Origin: Georhizobium profundi | GTDB taxonomy: Bacteria > Pseudomonadota > Alphaproteobacteria > Rhizobiales > Rhizobiaceae | Direction of reading: 5' to 3' | DNA length: 64,000 nt | NCBI RefSeq assembly: GCF_003952725.1 | Contig: NZ_CP032509.1 | Coordinates: forward strand, 3,186,001 to 3,250,000 | In this document: positions 42,533 through 51,645 of the stretch, piece by piece | How the letters are laid out: each line of letters starts with the position of its first letter | Numbering within the stretch: the first letter of the stretch is position 1 | Made by a program: the position numbers and the translations under genes | Notes under the pieces: model-generated | Told to the model about the DNA's origin: nothing | Database searches by the model: none | What the model saw: the letters and a program-made list of their open reading frames with translations, nothing else

Positions 42533-44389
42533 ATGGGCCGAGCAGTGAAAGTCGTGTCACCGTTGCAGCGCTGGCTGTTGCTTGGGGCGTCGTTTGCCAT
42601 CCTCGCCACGCTTATCGTAGCGCTTGGCTCACCTCTCGCCCAGCGCGCCTATCTGGACGAAGCCGAGACCCGGGCCCAGACCACCTTGCGGCTCGCGGTT
42701 GCGGCGCTTCGCGGTCATCTCAGACGCTATGAGGCGCTGCCGTCGGTCGTGGCTGACTATCCGATCATACAGGCGATGGTGATCGATGCCGACAATCAAG
42801 CGCTTAGCGACCGCGGCAACGCGTATCTGAAGCGTATCAACGCGCTGCTGAACTCCTCAGATATCTACGTCATGCTGCCGAACGGCGAGACGATCGCGGC
42901 GAGCAATTTCGATGGCGACGTTTCCTTCGTCGGGGAGAATTTCTCCTACCGCCCTTATTTCACCGAGGCTGTCGAGGGCCGGCAGGGTCGATTCTTCGCG
43001 CTCGGCACAACCTCGCTCAAACGGGGCTATTACTTCTCTGCCCCAATACGGATCGGGGCCGTGGTGCGCGGCGTCGTCGTCTTCAAGGTCGATGTCGACA
43101 TGATCGAGGCGACCTGGGCCGGTGGCGACAGTGAGATCATCGTCACCGATCCGGAGGAGATCGTCTTCATGACGAGCCGGCCGGAATGGCTTTATTCCGC
43201 GTTGGAGCCACTGACGCCGGATCGCATCGAGCGCACGCAAATTTCGCGGCGCTATGCCGATGCGGATCTTTTCGATCTGCCGATACGCCGCGCACGCTCG
43301 GTTGAAGAACACCAGTTGATCGCGATCGGCGGATCACGCGCTTCCCAAGAATTTCTCATGCTCGGTGAGCCGATGGACGAAGCCGGCTGGACCGTGCGGG
43401 TTCTTCTCGACACGACATCAGCGCGCACCCAAGCCCTCACGCTCATCGCCGCTGCGCTGATGGTGCTGGGGCTCGCAACACTTGCGGCAGCCTTCATCCT
43501 GCAGCGCAGCGCACGGCTTGAAGAGCGCACGAGACTGCAGAGTGCCGCACGCGAACAGCTGGAGCAGAGGGTCGCCGAACGCACCGCCGATCTTGCAGCC
43601 GTCAACCGGCAGCTCGAAACGGAAGTCAGCGAGCGCCGGGCGACGGAGCAGCAATTGCGCCAGACGCAGACCGATCTCGTGCAGGCCGGCAAGCTTGCGG
43701 CTCTCGGCCAGATGTCGGCAGCCCTTTCGCACGAGTTCAACCAGCCACTTGCCGCGGTCAGGAACTATGCCGACAACGCCGCCGTGCTGATCGAGCGCGG
43801 CCGGGTCGTCGAGGCGAGCGACAACATCGCCCGGATTTCCAAGCTCACCGAGCGTATGGCTTCGATCAGCAAGCATCTACGCAATTTCGCGCGCATGCCG
43901 AACCGGCAACTGCGCGCCGTTCCGCTCGAGCAGGTGGTCGCCGACACGATGGAAGTCATCGCATGGCGGCTGAAGGCTGCAGACGCGGAGATCCACATCG
44001 ACCTCGGCCCGGTACCGCCCATCGTCCGCGCCGGTCCGGTCAGGCTGCAGCAGGTGCTGGTCAACATCATCTCCAACGCGGCCGATGCCGTCGAAGGGCT
44101 GGACGACCGTCGCATAGATCTGACGGCTCGCAGCTCCGGTTCGCGGGTGCTGATCACTGTCCGCGACCGCGGTCCCGGCGTACCGGAGGGCATTGTCGGG
44201 CGCGTGTTCGACCCCTTCTTCTCGACCAAGGGCGTAGGCAAGGGCCTCGGTCTTGGGCTCTCGATTTCCTATAACATCGTCAAGGACTTCGGCGGGAACT
44301 TGAGTGTGGAGCGTCATCAGGAAGGCGGCGCGGTCTTCACCATCGCGCTCGATGCCGCCGAGCTCACTTTGAACGAGGCAGCCGAATGA
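42533..44389 (+). CDS. dctB: DctB-type sensor histidine kinase
   Basis: Membrane sensor of 618 residues. Transmembrane helices at about 13-32 and 302-323 flank a periplasmic double-Cache sensor, followed by a coiled-coil (about 330-380) and the kinase core: His400 in SHEFNQPLAAVRNYADN, N box ISNAADAV, G boxes DRGPGVP and GKGLGLGLS. This matches DctB, which senses C4-dicarboxylates in rhizobia. Start choice between ATG 42533 and GTG 42545 is uncertain. Its stop overlaps dctD. Confidence 0.88.
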   Translation: MGRAVKVVSPLQRWLLLGASFAILATLIVALGSPLAQRAYLDEAETRAQTTLRLAVAALRGHLRRYEALPSVVADYPIIQAMVIDADNQALSDRGNAYLKRINALLNSSDIYVMLPNGETIAASNFDGDVSFVGENFSYRPYFTEAVEGRQGRFFALGTTSLKRGYYFSAPIRIGAVVRGVVVFKVDVDMIEATWAGGDSEIIVTDPEEIVFMTSRPEWLYSALEPLTPDRIERTQISRRYADADLFDLPIRRARSVEEHQLIAIGGSRASQEFLMLGEPMDEAGWTVRVLLDTTSARTQALTLIAAALMVLGLATLAAAFILQRSARLEERTRLQSAAREQLEQRVAERTADLAAVNRQLETEVSERRATEQQLRQTQTDLVQAGKLAALGQMSAALSHEFNQPLAAVRNYADNAAVLIERGRVVEASDNIARISKLTERMASISKHLRNFARMPNRQLRAVPLEQVVADTMEVIAWRLKAADAEIHIDLGPVPPIVRAGPVRLQQVLVNIISNAADAVEGLDDRRIDLTARSSGSRVLITVRDRGPGVPEGIVGRVFDPFFSTKGVGKGLGLGLSISYNIVKDFGGNLSVERHQEGGAVFTIALDAAELTLNEAAE

Positions 44390-45723
44390 AGGCGCCGCTC
44401 GTTCTTTTCATCGACGACGAGGAGGAAGTCCGGCGCTCAGCCGCCCAGTCGCTCGATCTTGCCGGCTTCCAGGTTCGCAGCCTCGGCCATGCGGAGGCGG
44501 CGCTGGAACTCGCGACGCAAGGCTTCAACGGCATCGTCATCACCGACATCCGCATGCCTGCCATGGACGGAATGACGCTGATGGGCCGCATCCACGAGAT
44601 CGATCCGGATATTCCCGTCATCCTCGCGACCGGCCATGGCGACGTGCAACTTGCCGTTCGAGCTATGCGAGAAGGCGCCTATGACTTCATCGAGAAGCCG
44701 TTCACGTCCCAGCATCTCGCCGATGTGGCAGCGCGCGCGATCGACCGGCGTCGGCTTGTGCTCGAGAACCGGCTGCTGCGCGCCGTCGCCGGCAAAAGCG
44801 ATGACGTGGAAGCCCGCATGCCCGGCCGAACCCAGGTGATGATCGATCTGCGCTATCGGCTGCGCGCCGTTGCCGCCACCGATGCCGACGTGCTGATCAT
44901 CGGCGAGACCGGCAGCGGCAAGGAGGTGGTGGCGCGCGCACTGCATGATTTCTCGTCGCGTGCCGGCAAGCCCTTCATCGCGATCAATTGCGCCGCGCTG
45001 CCCGAAGCGCTGATCGAAAGCGAGCTCTTCGGCCACGAGGCCGGTGCGTTTCCAGGTGCCATGCGGGCGCGATACGGCAAGTTCGAGCACGCGCGTGGCG
45101 GTACCGTGCTGCTGGACGAGATCGGCTCGATGCCAATCGGCTTGCAGGCAAAACTTCTGCGCGTCATCCAGGACCGGGTGATCAGCCGGCTTGGCTCCAA
45201 CGAGACACTGCCGCTCGACGTTCGCTTCGTGGCAACCAGCAAAACGGAACTCGACGAGGACGTGGCCGCCGGACGGTTCAGGGCCGACCTGCTCTACCGG
45301 CTGAATGTCGTGACGCTGCGGGTGCCATCGCTGCAAGCGCGGCGGGAGGACGTGCCCCTGCTCTTTCTCCAGCTCGTTCGCGAGGCGGCAGCACGGCATC
45401 GGCGTGAAGACATCGACGTGCCGCCATCCATCATGAGCGAGGTATCGAACAGGCTCTGGCCCGGCAATGTGCGGGAGTTGCGCAATGCGGCTGAACGCTA
45501 CGTCATCGGGCTTGGCCTCGCTACGGAAGCCGAGCCAGTTGCCGTTTCCAACCGGCTGTCGGAGCGCGTTTCGGAATTCGAGCGTGGCGTGATCGCCAGC
45601 CTGCTCACTGCCCATGGCGGCACCCTCAAACCGGTCTATGAAGAACTCGGGATCTCCCGCAAAACGCTTTACGAAAAGATGCAGCGCTACGGCCTCGATC
45701 GACGCGATCACAACCAGAACTGA
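44386..45723 (+). CDS. dctD: DctD-type sigma-54-dependent response regulator
   Basis: 445 residues: receiver (phosphoacceptor Asp54 in VITDIRMP), AAA+ domain (GETGSGKE, then DEIGSMP, RFRADLLYRLN) and a C-terminal Fis-type helix-turn-helix (YEELGISRKTLYEKMQRYGL). The sigma-54 contact loop reads GAFPGA instead of the common GAFTGA, which I recall for rhizobial DctD too. It should activate a sigma-54 promoter; the nearest + strand target is tctCBA, not dctA. Confidence 0.9.
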   Translation: MKAPLVLFIDDEEEVRRSAAQSLDLAGFQVRSLGHAEAALELATQGFNGIVITDIRMPAMDGMTLMGRIHEIDPDIPVILATGHGDVQLAVRAMREGAYDFIEKPFTSQHLADVAARAIDRRRLVLENRLLRAVAGKSDDVEARMPGRTQVMIDLRYRLRAVAATDADVLIIGETGSGKEVVARALHDFSSRAGKPFIAINCAALPEALIESELFGHEAGAFPGAMRARYGKFEHARGGTVLLDEIGSMPIGLQAKLLRVIQDRVISRLGSNETLPLDVRFVATSKTELDEDVAAGRFRADLLYRLNVVTLRVPSLQARREDVPLLFLQLVREAAARHRREDIDVPPSIMSEVSNRLWPGNVRELRNAAERYVIGLGLATEAEPVAVSNRLSERVSEFERGVIASLLTAHGGTLKPVYEELGISRKTLYEKMQRYGLDRRDHNQN

Positions 45724-45728
45724 TCCTG

Positions 45729-45748
45729 ATGGGTCGCCGACGACCCAT
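45729..45748. promoter_or_regulatory. Inverted repeat in the dctD-tctC gap, first
   Basis: Perfect 8-bp arms ATGGGTCG/CGACCCAT separated by CCGA, just after the dctD stop and 164 bp before tctC. No T run follows, so an activator site is more likely than a terminator. Confidence 0.5.
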
Positions 45749-45838
45749 GGCACTGCCCCTATGTTACGATTTCCACCCATTCGGACCGCCCGCCGCTTCC
45801 AATCATGCGGGATGCCCCATTGATATGTTGCCACGGGG

Positions 45839-45855
45839 TTAAGAGCCGCTCTTAA
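45839..45855. promoter_or_regulatory. Inverted repeat in the dctD-tctC gap, second
   Basis: Perfect 7-bp arms TTAAGAG/CTCTTAA around CCG, 57 bp before the tctC ATG. It could be a regulator site or a leader hairpin. No convincing -24/-12 sigma-54 promoter was found in this gap. Confidence 0.5.
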
Positions 45856-45911
45856 TGACCCACGATCTCCACTGGCGGTCTGTCAGTGGCGCTATCGTTT
45901 GGGAGGAAATC

Positions 45912-46895
45912 ATGAAAAAACTCACGACCGCTCTTCTGGCGGCGGCTGCAATGACGTCTGTCAGTGCCGGCATCGCTTTCGCGCAGGCTGACTATCCGAC
46001 CAGCCCGGTCACCATCGTCGTGCCCTTCGCGGCCGGCGGCCCCACCGACACTGTTACCCGTCTGATCGCCGAGCCCATGTCGGCTGAACTCGGTCAGCAG
46101 GTCATCGTCCAGAACGTCGCCGGAGCCGGCGGTACGCTGGCCGGCACTCAGGTGGCCAATGCGCCAGCCGATGGCTATCAGATCCTGATGCACCACATCG
46201 GCATGTCGACCGCGCCGACGCTCTACCCGGATCTCGCTTACAACCCGCTCGAAGATTTCGAGATGATCGGCCTCGTCACGAACGTCCCGATGACCGTCAT
46301 CGCCCGCAAGGATTTCGAGCCCAACACGTTCGAAGAGCTCGTCACCTACGTTCAGGAAAATGCCGATAGCGTCACCTACGCCAATGCCGGCATCGGCGCT
46401 GCATCGCACCTTTGCGGCCTGCTTTTCATGAGCGCCATCGACACGCAGGTCACGACCGTTCCCTACCAGGGCACGGGTCCTGCCATGACCGATCTTCTCG
46501 GCGGCCAGGTCGACTTCATGTGCGACCAGACCACCAACACGACCGGCCAGATCACCAGCGGCGAAGTCAAGGGCTATGCCGTGACGACGCCGGATCGCCT
46601 CGATGCACTGCCGGACCTGCCGACAACAGCTGAAGCTGGCCTTGAAGAGTTCCAGGTCGGTGTCTGGCATGGCCTCTACGCTCCGGCCGGTACGCCGCCG
46701 GAAGTCATCGAGAAGCTGACTGCCGCTCTTCAGACGGCGCTTCAGGACGAGAACGTCATCACTCGCTTTGCGGAGCTCGGCACCGTGCCGGTCTCGCTGG
46801 AAGAGGCAACGCCCGAAGCACACGAAGCTTATCTCGCAGAGCAGATCGACCTTTGGGCTCCGATCATCGAAGCTGCCGGCGAAATGGCGCAGTAA
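45912..46895 (+). CDS. tctC: Tripartite tricarboxylate transporter substrate-binding protein
   Basis: Periplasmic binding protein of 327 residues. Signal peptide (1-25, end AFAQA), then YPTSPVTIVVPFAAGGPTD, the typical TctC/Bug beginning, and ANAGIGAASHLCG. It captures a carboxylate for the TctAB permease. GGGAGGA lies just before the ATG. Substrate unknown; the DctBD neighbours hint at a di- or tricarboxylate. Confidence 0.93.
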   Translation: MKKLTTALLAAAAMTSVSAGIAFAQADYPTSPVTIVVPFAAGGPTDTVTRLIAEPMSAELGQQVIVQNVAGAGGTLAGTQVANAPADGYQILMHHIGMSTAPTLYPDLAYNPLEDFEMIGLVTNVPMTVIARKDFEPNTFEELVTYVQENADSVTYANAGIGAASHLCGLLFMSAIDTQVTTVPYQGTGPAMTDLLGGQVDFMCDQTTNTTGQITSGEVKGYAVTTPDRLDALPDLPTTAEAGLEEFQVGVWHGLYAPAGTPPEVIEKLTAALQTALQDENVITRFAELGTVPVSLEEATPEAHEAYLAEQIDLWAPIIEAAGEMAQ

Positions 46896-47033
46896 TCGGC
46901 CTCAAGCGGCTGACACAACTGACCCGGGGTGCGCCAAGCGCGCCCCGGACATCTTCTTGATCGAGGACCGCCGCTTTGCGCGGCTCAGGCTGCGGACATG
47001 AACTTTCCGCGCCACAGGGAGCGACGACTCTCC

Positions 47034-47498
47034 ATGGGCAACCAGAAATCCTTCAATGACATCGCGTCCGGCCTGATCTTCATCGGGATCGGCATCGCGT
47101 TCGGTTATGCCGCCTCCGGCTACCAGATCGGGACAGCGCTTCGCATGGGACCGGGATATTTCCCGCTCGTGCTCGCCGGCCTCATGTGCATCCTCGGCAT
47201 CGCCATCGTCGTCAAAGGCATGGCGCGTGACGCGCAGCCTTCCGAATTCGGCATCGTGCCATGGCGCGGGATGGTGCTGCTGCTTGGTGCCATCGCCTTC
47301 TTCGGCTTCACCATTCGCGGCCTTGGCCTGGTCCCGAGCCTCTTCGTCGCGCTCCTGATGGCGAGCCTCGCCAGCCGCCGAAACACGCTTTTGAGCGCGC
47401 TTGTTCTCGCGACGAGCATCACCGCTCTCTGCGTTGCAATCTTCATCTACGGGCTCAGCGTGCCGATCGCGCTCTTTGGCCCGTGGCTACCACTCTGA
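47034..47498 (+). CDS. tctB: Tripartite tricarboxylate transporter small membrane subunit
   Basis: Protein of 154 residues with four hydrophobic segments and the TctB motif MGPGYFPLVLAGLMCILG. ATG 47034 is preferred (GGGAG upstream); ATG 46998 is possible. It lies between tctC and tctA, 10 bases before tctA. Confidence 0.88.
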   Translation: MGNQKSFNDIASGLIFIGIGIAFGYAASGYQIGTALRMGPGYFPLVLAGLMCILGIAIVVKGMARDAQPSEFGIVPWRGMVLLLGAIAFFGFTIRGLGLVPSLFVALLMASLASRRNTLLSALVLATSITALCVAIFIYGLSVPIALFGPWLPL

Positions 47499-47508
47499 GG
47501 ATCAGCCG

Positions 47509-49014
47509 ATGGAACTTCTCGCCAATCTCGGTATCGGCTTTTCCGCTGCCCTCGACCCGACGAACCTGCTCTACTGTTTCGTCGGCGTGTTGCTCGGTAC
47601 GCTCGTCGGCGTTCTGCCGGGCATCGGACCCACAGCGACGATCGCCATGCTGTTGCCCATCACCTTTTCGTTCGAGCCGGTCACGGCGCTCATCATGCTC
47701 GCCGGCATCTATTATGGTGCTCAGTATGGCGGATCGACCACGGCGATCCTGATCAACCTGCCGGGCGAATCCTCTTCCGCCGTCACCGCGATCGACGGCT
47801 ACGAGATGGCCAAGCAAGGGCGAGCCGGTCCGGCGCTCGCCACCGCAGCGCTTGGCTCGTTCTTCGCAGGCACGGTGGCCACGCTGATCCTAGCGGTTGC
47901 TGCTCCACCCCTCGCCCGCGCGGCGTTGAATTTCGGGGCGCCGGAGTATTTCTCTCTGATCGTGCTCGGGCTTCTCGCCTCGATCGCTCTGGCCCATGGC
48001 TCCGTGCTCAAGGCGCTCGCGATGATCGTGCTGGGGCTGCTGCTCGGCATGGTTGGCCAGGACATTTACACCGGCACGCCGCGCTTCACCTTCGGCTTCT
48101 TCGAGCTTTATTCGGGCATCAACTTCGTCTCGGTCGCAGTCGGGGTGTTCGGCGTCGCCGAGATCCTGCGCAATCTCGAGCACGAGACCACGCGGGACGT
48201 GCTGGTGAAGAAGGTGGAGAACCTCTGGCTGACCAAAGACGATTTCAAGCGCATCATCGCGCCGGTGCTGCGTGGCACCGCGCTCGGATCGGTGCTTGGC
48301 ATTCTGCCGGGCGGCGGCCACGTCTTGTCGTCCTTTGCCTCCTACTCGCTCGAAAAGCGCGTATCCAAACACCCAGAAACCTTCGGCAAAGGCGCGATCG
48401 AGGGTGTGGCGGGCCCGGAATCGGCCAATAATGCCGGCGCGCAGACCTCGTTCATCCCCATGCTGACGCTCGGCATTCCGGCGCATCCGGTCATGGCGCT
48501 GATGATCGGCGCGTTCATCATCCAGGGCATCACACCCGGTCCGAACGTGATCAACGACGAGCCGATCCTCTTCTGGGGCATCATCGTGTCGATGTGGGTC
48601 GGCAATCTGATGCTGGTTCTGCTGAACCTGCCGCTGATCGGCCTTTGGGTAAAGCTCCTGACAATCCCCTACAAGGTGCTCTTCCCGGCCATCATCGCGT
48701 TTGCCTGCATCGGCTGCTACTCGATCAACCTCAACGTCTTCGACGTCTATGCAATCGTCGTCTTCGGCTTCATCGGCTACCTGCTGGTGAAGCTGGGGTG
48801 CGAGCCTGCGCCTCTGCTTCTGGGTTTTGTCCTCGGACCGCTTCTGGAGGAGCATCTGCGTCGCGCCATGATCATCTCGCGCGGCGATCCGATGATCTTC
48901 GTCGAACGTCCGATTTCTGCCGTCCTTCTCGCCTGCGCGGTTGCCGCCGTCATCGTCGCGGTCCTGCCGTCGGTCCGCAAAAAGCGCGAAGAAGTGTTTG
49001 TCGAAGACGATTGA
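47509..49014 (+). CDS. tctA: Tripartite tricarboxylate transporter large membrane subunit
   Basis: Permease of 501 residues with about 11-12 membrane segments. The conserved loops GVLPGIGPTATIAMLLP and GGHVLSSFASY followed by GPESANNAGAQTSFIPMLTLGIP are typical of TctA. ATG 47509 starts the first conserved segment; GAGG lies upstream. Confidence 0.95.
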   Translation: MELLANLGIGFSAALDPTNLLYCFVGVLLGTLVGVLPGIGPTATIAMLLPITFSFEPVTALIMLAGIYYGAQYGGSTTAILINLPGESSSAVTAIDGYEMAKQGRAGPALATAALGSFFAGTVATLILAVAAPPLARAALNFGAPEYFSLIVLGLLASIALAHGSVLKALAMIVLGLLLGMVGQDIYTGTPRFTFGFFELYSGINFVSVAVGVFGVAEILRNLEHETTRDVLVKKVENLWLTKDDFKRIIAPVLRGTALGSVLGILPGGGHVLSSFASYSLEKRVSKHPETFGKGAIEGVAGPESANNAGAQTSFIPMLTLGIPAHPVMALMIGAFIIQGITPGPNVINDEPILFWGIIVSMWVGNLMLVLLNLPLIGLWVKLLTIPYKVLFPAIIAFACIGCYSINLNVFDVYAIVVFGFIGYLLVKLGCEPAPLLLGFVLGPLLEEHLRRAMIISRGDPMIFVERPISAVLLACAVAAVIVAVLPSVRKKREEVFVEDD

Positions 49015-49110
49015 CGGTTTTTATCGGCGCGCGCTTGTTTCAGGCGCGCGTCGGCGTATAGGTGCGGCACCATGCCGCCCGGCGGCAACCCCTACCTCCA
49101 AGGCTTCCTC

Positions 49111-50187
49111 ATGGAAAAATCCAGTTACAGCTACTTCACCTGGGCATTCATCGTCACCGTCGTGGGTCTCGCACTTGGCGCGTGGGTGGGGTGGAACTTC
49201 ACCGGGACGATCTCCGGCACGCTCTCCATCTTCTTCATCTGCGTCGTTCTGGCCGTTCTGGAAATCTCGCTGTCCTTCGACAACGCGATCGTCAACGCCA
49301 ACAAGCTGAAGGAAATGACGCCCGTCTGGCAGCAGCGCTTCCTCACCTGGGGCATCCTGATCGCCGTTTTCGGCATGCGCATCGTCTTCCCGCTGCTGAT
49401 CGTCGTCATCGCGGCGAATGTCGGCCCGTGGGCAGCCATCCAGCTCGCGATCGCGGAGCCAGAAGAATACTCGCGCATCATGGGCGAGGCCCATCTCTCG
49501 ATCGCAGCTTTCGGCGGCACCTTCCTGATGATGGTCGCGCTCACCTACTTCTTCGATGAACACAAGGACATTCACTGGGTGCACGCAATCGAGTCGCGCG
49601 TATCCAAGTTCGCTGCGATCAAGGGTGTCGAAATCGCGTTCGTGCTGATCCTGATGCTGATCTTCGCATCCTTCCTGGACGAGACGGAGTCGGCCACGTT
49701 CATCCTTTCGGCGATCTACGGTCTCGTGACCTTCCTCGCGGTCGACGTTCTCGGCAACGTGCTGGACCAGCAGCAGGCGGCGCTGGAAGGGGCAGCCAAA
49801 GGCGGCTTCGGCGCGTTTCTCTATCTCGAAGTTCTCGATGCATCCTTTTCGTTCGATGGCGTGATCGGTGCGTTCGCCCTGACGAACAACCTCTTCATCA
49901 TCGCCATCGGCCTTGGCATCGGCGCCATGTATGTGCGTTCGATGACCATCATGCTGGTGGAGAAGGGAACACTCGCTCAGTACCGGTATCTCGAGCACGG
50001 CGCTTTCTACGCGATCCTGATCCTCTCGGTGATCATGTACGCGCAGTCGCTGACGCACATTCCGGAAGTGATCACCGGCCTTGGCGGTGCGGGCCTGATC
50101 GGTCTCTCGCTGTGGTCTTCGATCCGCTACAACCGCAAGCACGGCGTGGAAGACAGCGACGTGACGCCCGCGCCTCACGCGCACTGA
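49111..50187 (+). CDS. DUF475 (TerC-like) integral membrane protein
   Basis: Protein of 358 residues with about nine hydrophobic segments. Paired acidic motifs in membrane helices, SFDNAIVNANKLKEM and SFDGVIGAFALTNN, are the hallmark of the TerC/DUF475 group, which may handle metal ions. The His-containing tail ends PAPHAH. ATG 49111 is chosen at the first conserved segment; an in-frame ATG at 49072 would add 13 residues. Confidence 0.85.
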   Translation: MEKSSYSYFTWAFIVTVVGLALGAWVGWNFTGTISGTLSIFFICVVLAVLEISLSFDNAIVNANKLKEMTPVWQQRFLTWGILIAVFGMRIVFPLLIVVIAANVGPWAAIQLAIAEPEEYSRIMGEAHLSIAAFGGTFLMMVALTYFFDEHKDIHWVHAIESRVSKFAAIKGVEIAFVLILMLIFASFLDETESATFILSAIYGLVTFLAVDVLGNVLDQQQAALEGAAKGGFGAFLYLEVLDASFSFDGVIGAFALTNNLFIIAIGLGIGAMYVRSMTIMLVEKGTLAQYRYLEHGAFYAILILSVIMYAQSLTHIPEVITGLGGAGLIGLSLWSSIRYNRKHGVEDSDVTPAPHAH

Positions 50188-50204
50188 CGCTTTCGGCGCA
50201 GCGC

Positions 50205-50226
50205 TTTTTGATGAGCAGATCAAAAA
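50205..50226. terminator. AT-rich inverted repeat between converging genes
   Basis: Arms TTTTTGAT/ATCAAAAA with loop GAGCAG, lying between the DUF475 stop and the rkpG stop. A GC-poor stem makes it a weak terminator for either strand. Confidence 0.4.
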
Positions 50227-50227
50227 C

Positions 50228-51643
50228 CTAGAGAAACTTGGAGAGAGCGGCGAAATCGACGGAGGCGACACCAAAATTGGCCGCTTCCAGTTCGCGCAGG
50301 CGTCTTTCGGTCACGGCGATCGAATGATCGAGTTGCTCGAACGTATGGTCGCTGGTGATGAAGAAGCGTAGACGCGCCTGCCCTTCCGGAACGGCAGGGT
50401 GAATGATCGGAAGCACGTTCACGCCATCGGCGATCAAATCGTTGGATAGCCGCGCGGCGCGCACGCTGTCGCCCACCATGATCGGCACGACCGAGTAGCC
50501 AACGCTGAGCCCCGTATCCAGGCCAGCCCGAGTCGCTGCTTCCACGAAGTATTGTCCGTTGCGCTTGAGCTTTTCGACACGCTCCGGCTCGTCGCACAGT
50601 GCTTCCAGGCTTGCGCTTGCTGCCGCCGCAAGCACCGGAGCCAGACCGACGCTGTAGACGAAGCCACCGGCAGACGCCTTCAGCACATCGATGAGAGCGC
50701 TCGTCCCGGCCACGTAGCCGCCGCAGGACGACGTCGTCTTGGACAGCGTTCCCATGCGAATGTCTACGTCTTCCGGCGCAATGCCGAAATGCTCCATCGT
50801 GCCGAAGCCGCGCTGGCCGAGGACGCCAAGCGAATGCGCTTCGTCGACCATCAGCCAGAAGCCGTAGTCATGCTTCAGCTTTACCAGACCCGGCAGGTCG
50901 GCGATGTCGCCGTCCATCGAATAGACGCCTTCGACGATGACCATCGTGCGGCGATATTCGCCGGCGGTCGCCATCAGAAGCTCTTCGAGGTTTTTCAGAT
51001 CGTTGTGCTTGAAGAACCGCCGCGTGGCGCCCGAGAGGCGGATGCCGGAGACGGCGCTGTTGTGGATCAGCTCGTCATGGATGACGAGATCGTTCGGACC
51101 AAGCAGAGCGCTGATCACGGCAACGTTCGTGAGATAGCCGCTGACGAAGGTAACGGCCGCCTCCACGTCGTAAATGCGGGCGATCTGCTGCTCCAGCTGC
51201 GTATGGATCGGGCGCTCGCCACCGACCAGACGGCTGGCGGAAGCCGAGATCGCGTAGCGATCGATCGCGGCCTTGGCGGCTTCCATGACCTTCGGATGCC
51301 GGTTGAGCCCCAGATAATCATAGGACGCGAAATTGATCAGGTCCTGGCCGTCGATGCGCGTCGTGGCGCCGGCCGAGCCTTCATGCGCCCGGTAGAACGG
51401 ATTGCCCATGCCGAGCTGCTCGCCTGCCGAGCGCTGGGCCACGACCTGCTTGTACTCCGGAAGATCCTCGAAGGCCGGCGTCGCCCGCAGGCTGCGGCTG
51501 ACGGCCGCCCGCCTCGTCGATCTGTCGAAGCGGTCGGGTGCAGCCGCACTGCTGCTCTTGCGCATGTAATCGAGCACACTGGAGCGAACGGCACGACCGG
51601 TGGAGTTTCCGGTGCCGTTCGCCGACTTGGAGTCTTCACTCAT
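50228..51643 (-). CDS. rkpG: Alpha-oxoamine synthase-like acyltransferase, RkpG-like
   Basis: PLP enzyme of 471 residues in the family of 8-amino-7-oxononanoate synthase and serine palmitoyltransferase. The Schiff-base Lys302 is in GTLSKTTSSCGGYVAG and the cofactor Asp267 in VDEAHSLGVLG. About 60 extra N-terminal residues precede the fold. From family knowledge, RkpG works with RkpA in K-antigen capsule synthesis. It starts two bases after the rkpA stop. It could condense the RkpA acyl chain with an amino acid into an amino-ketone lipid; this is inference. Confidence 0.85.
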   Translation of the reverse strand: MSEDSKSANGTGNSTGRAVRSSVLDYMRKSSSAAAPDRFDRSTRRAAVSRSLRATPAFEDLPEYKQVVAQRSAGEQLGMGNPFYRAHEGSAGATTRIDGQDLINFASYDYLGLNRHPKVMEAAKAAIDRYAISASASRLVGGERPIHTQLEQQIARIYDVEAAVTFVSGYLTNVAVISALLGPNDLVIHDELIHNSAVSGIRLSGATRRFFKHNDLKNLEELLMATAGEYRRTMVIVEGVYSMDGDIADLPGLVKLKHDYGFWLMVDEAHSLGVLGQRGFGTMEHFGIAPEDVDIRMGTLSKTTSSCGGYVAGTSALIDVLKASAGGFVYSVGLAPVLAAAASASLEALCDEPERVEKLKRNGQYFVEAATRAGLDTGLSVGYSVVPIMVGDSVRAARLSNDLIADGVNVLPIIHPAVPEGQARLRFFITSDHTFEQLDHSIAVTERRLRELEAANFGVASVDFAALSKFL

Positions 51644-51645
51644 TC

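Noticed and set aside
45724..45911. A sigma-54 promoter for tctC
   Set aside because: GG-N10-GC pairs exist by chance in this GC-rich gap, but none matches TGGCAC-N5-TTGC well enough to report.
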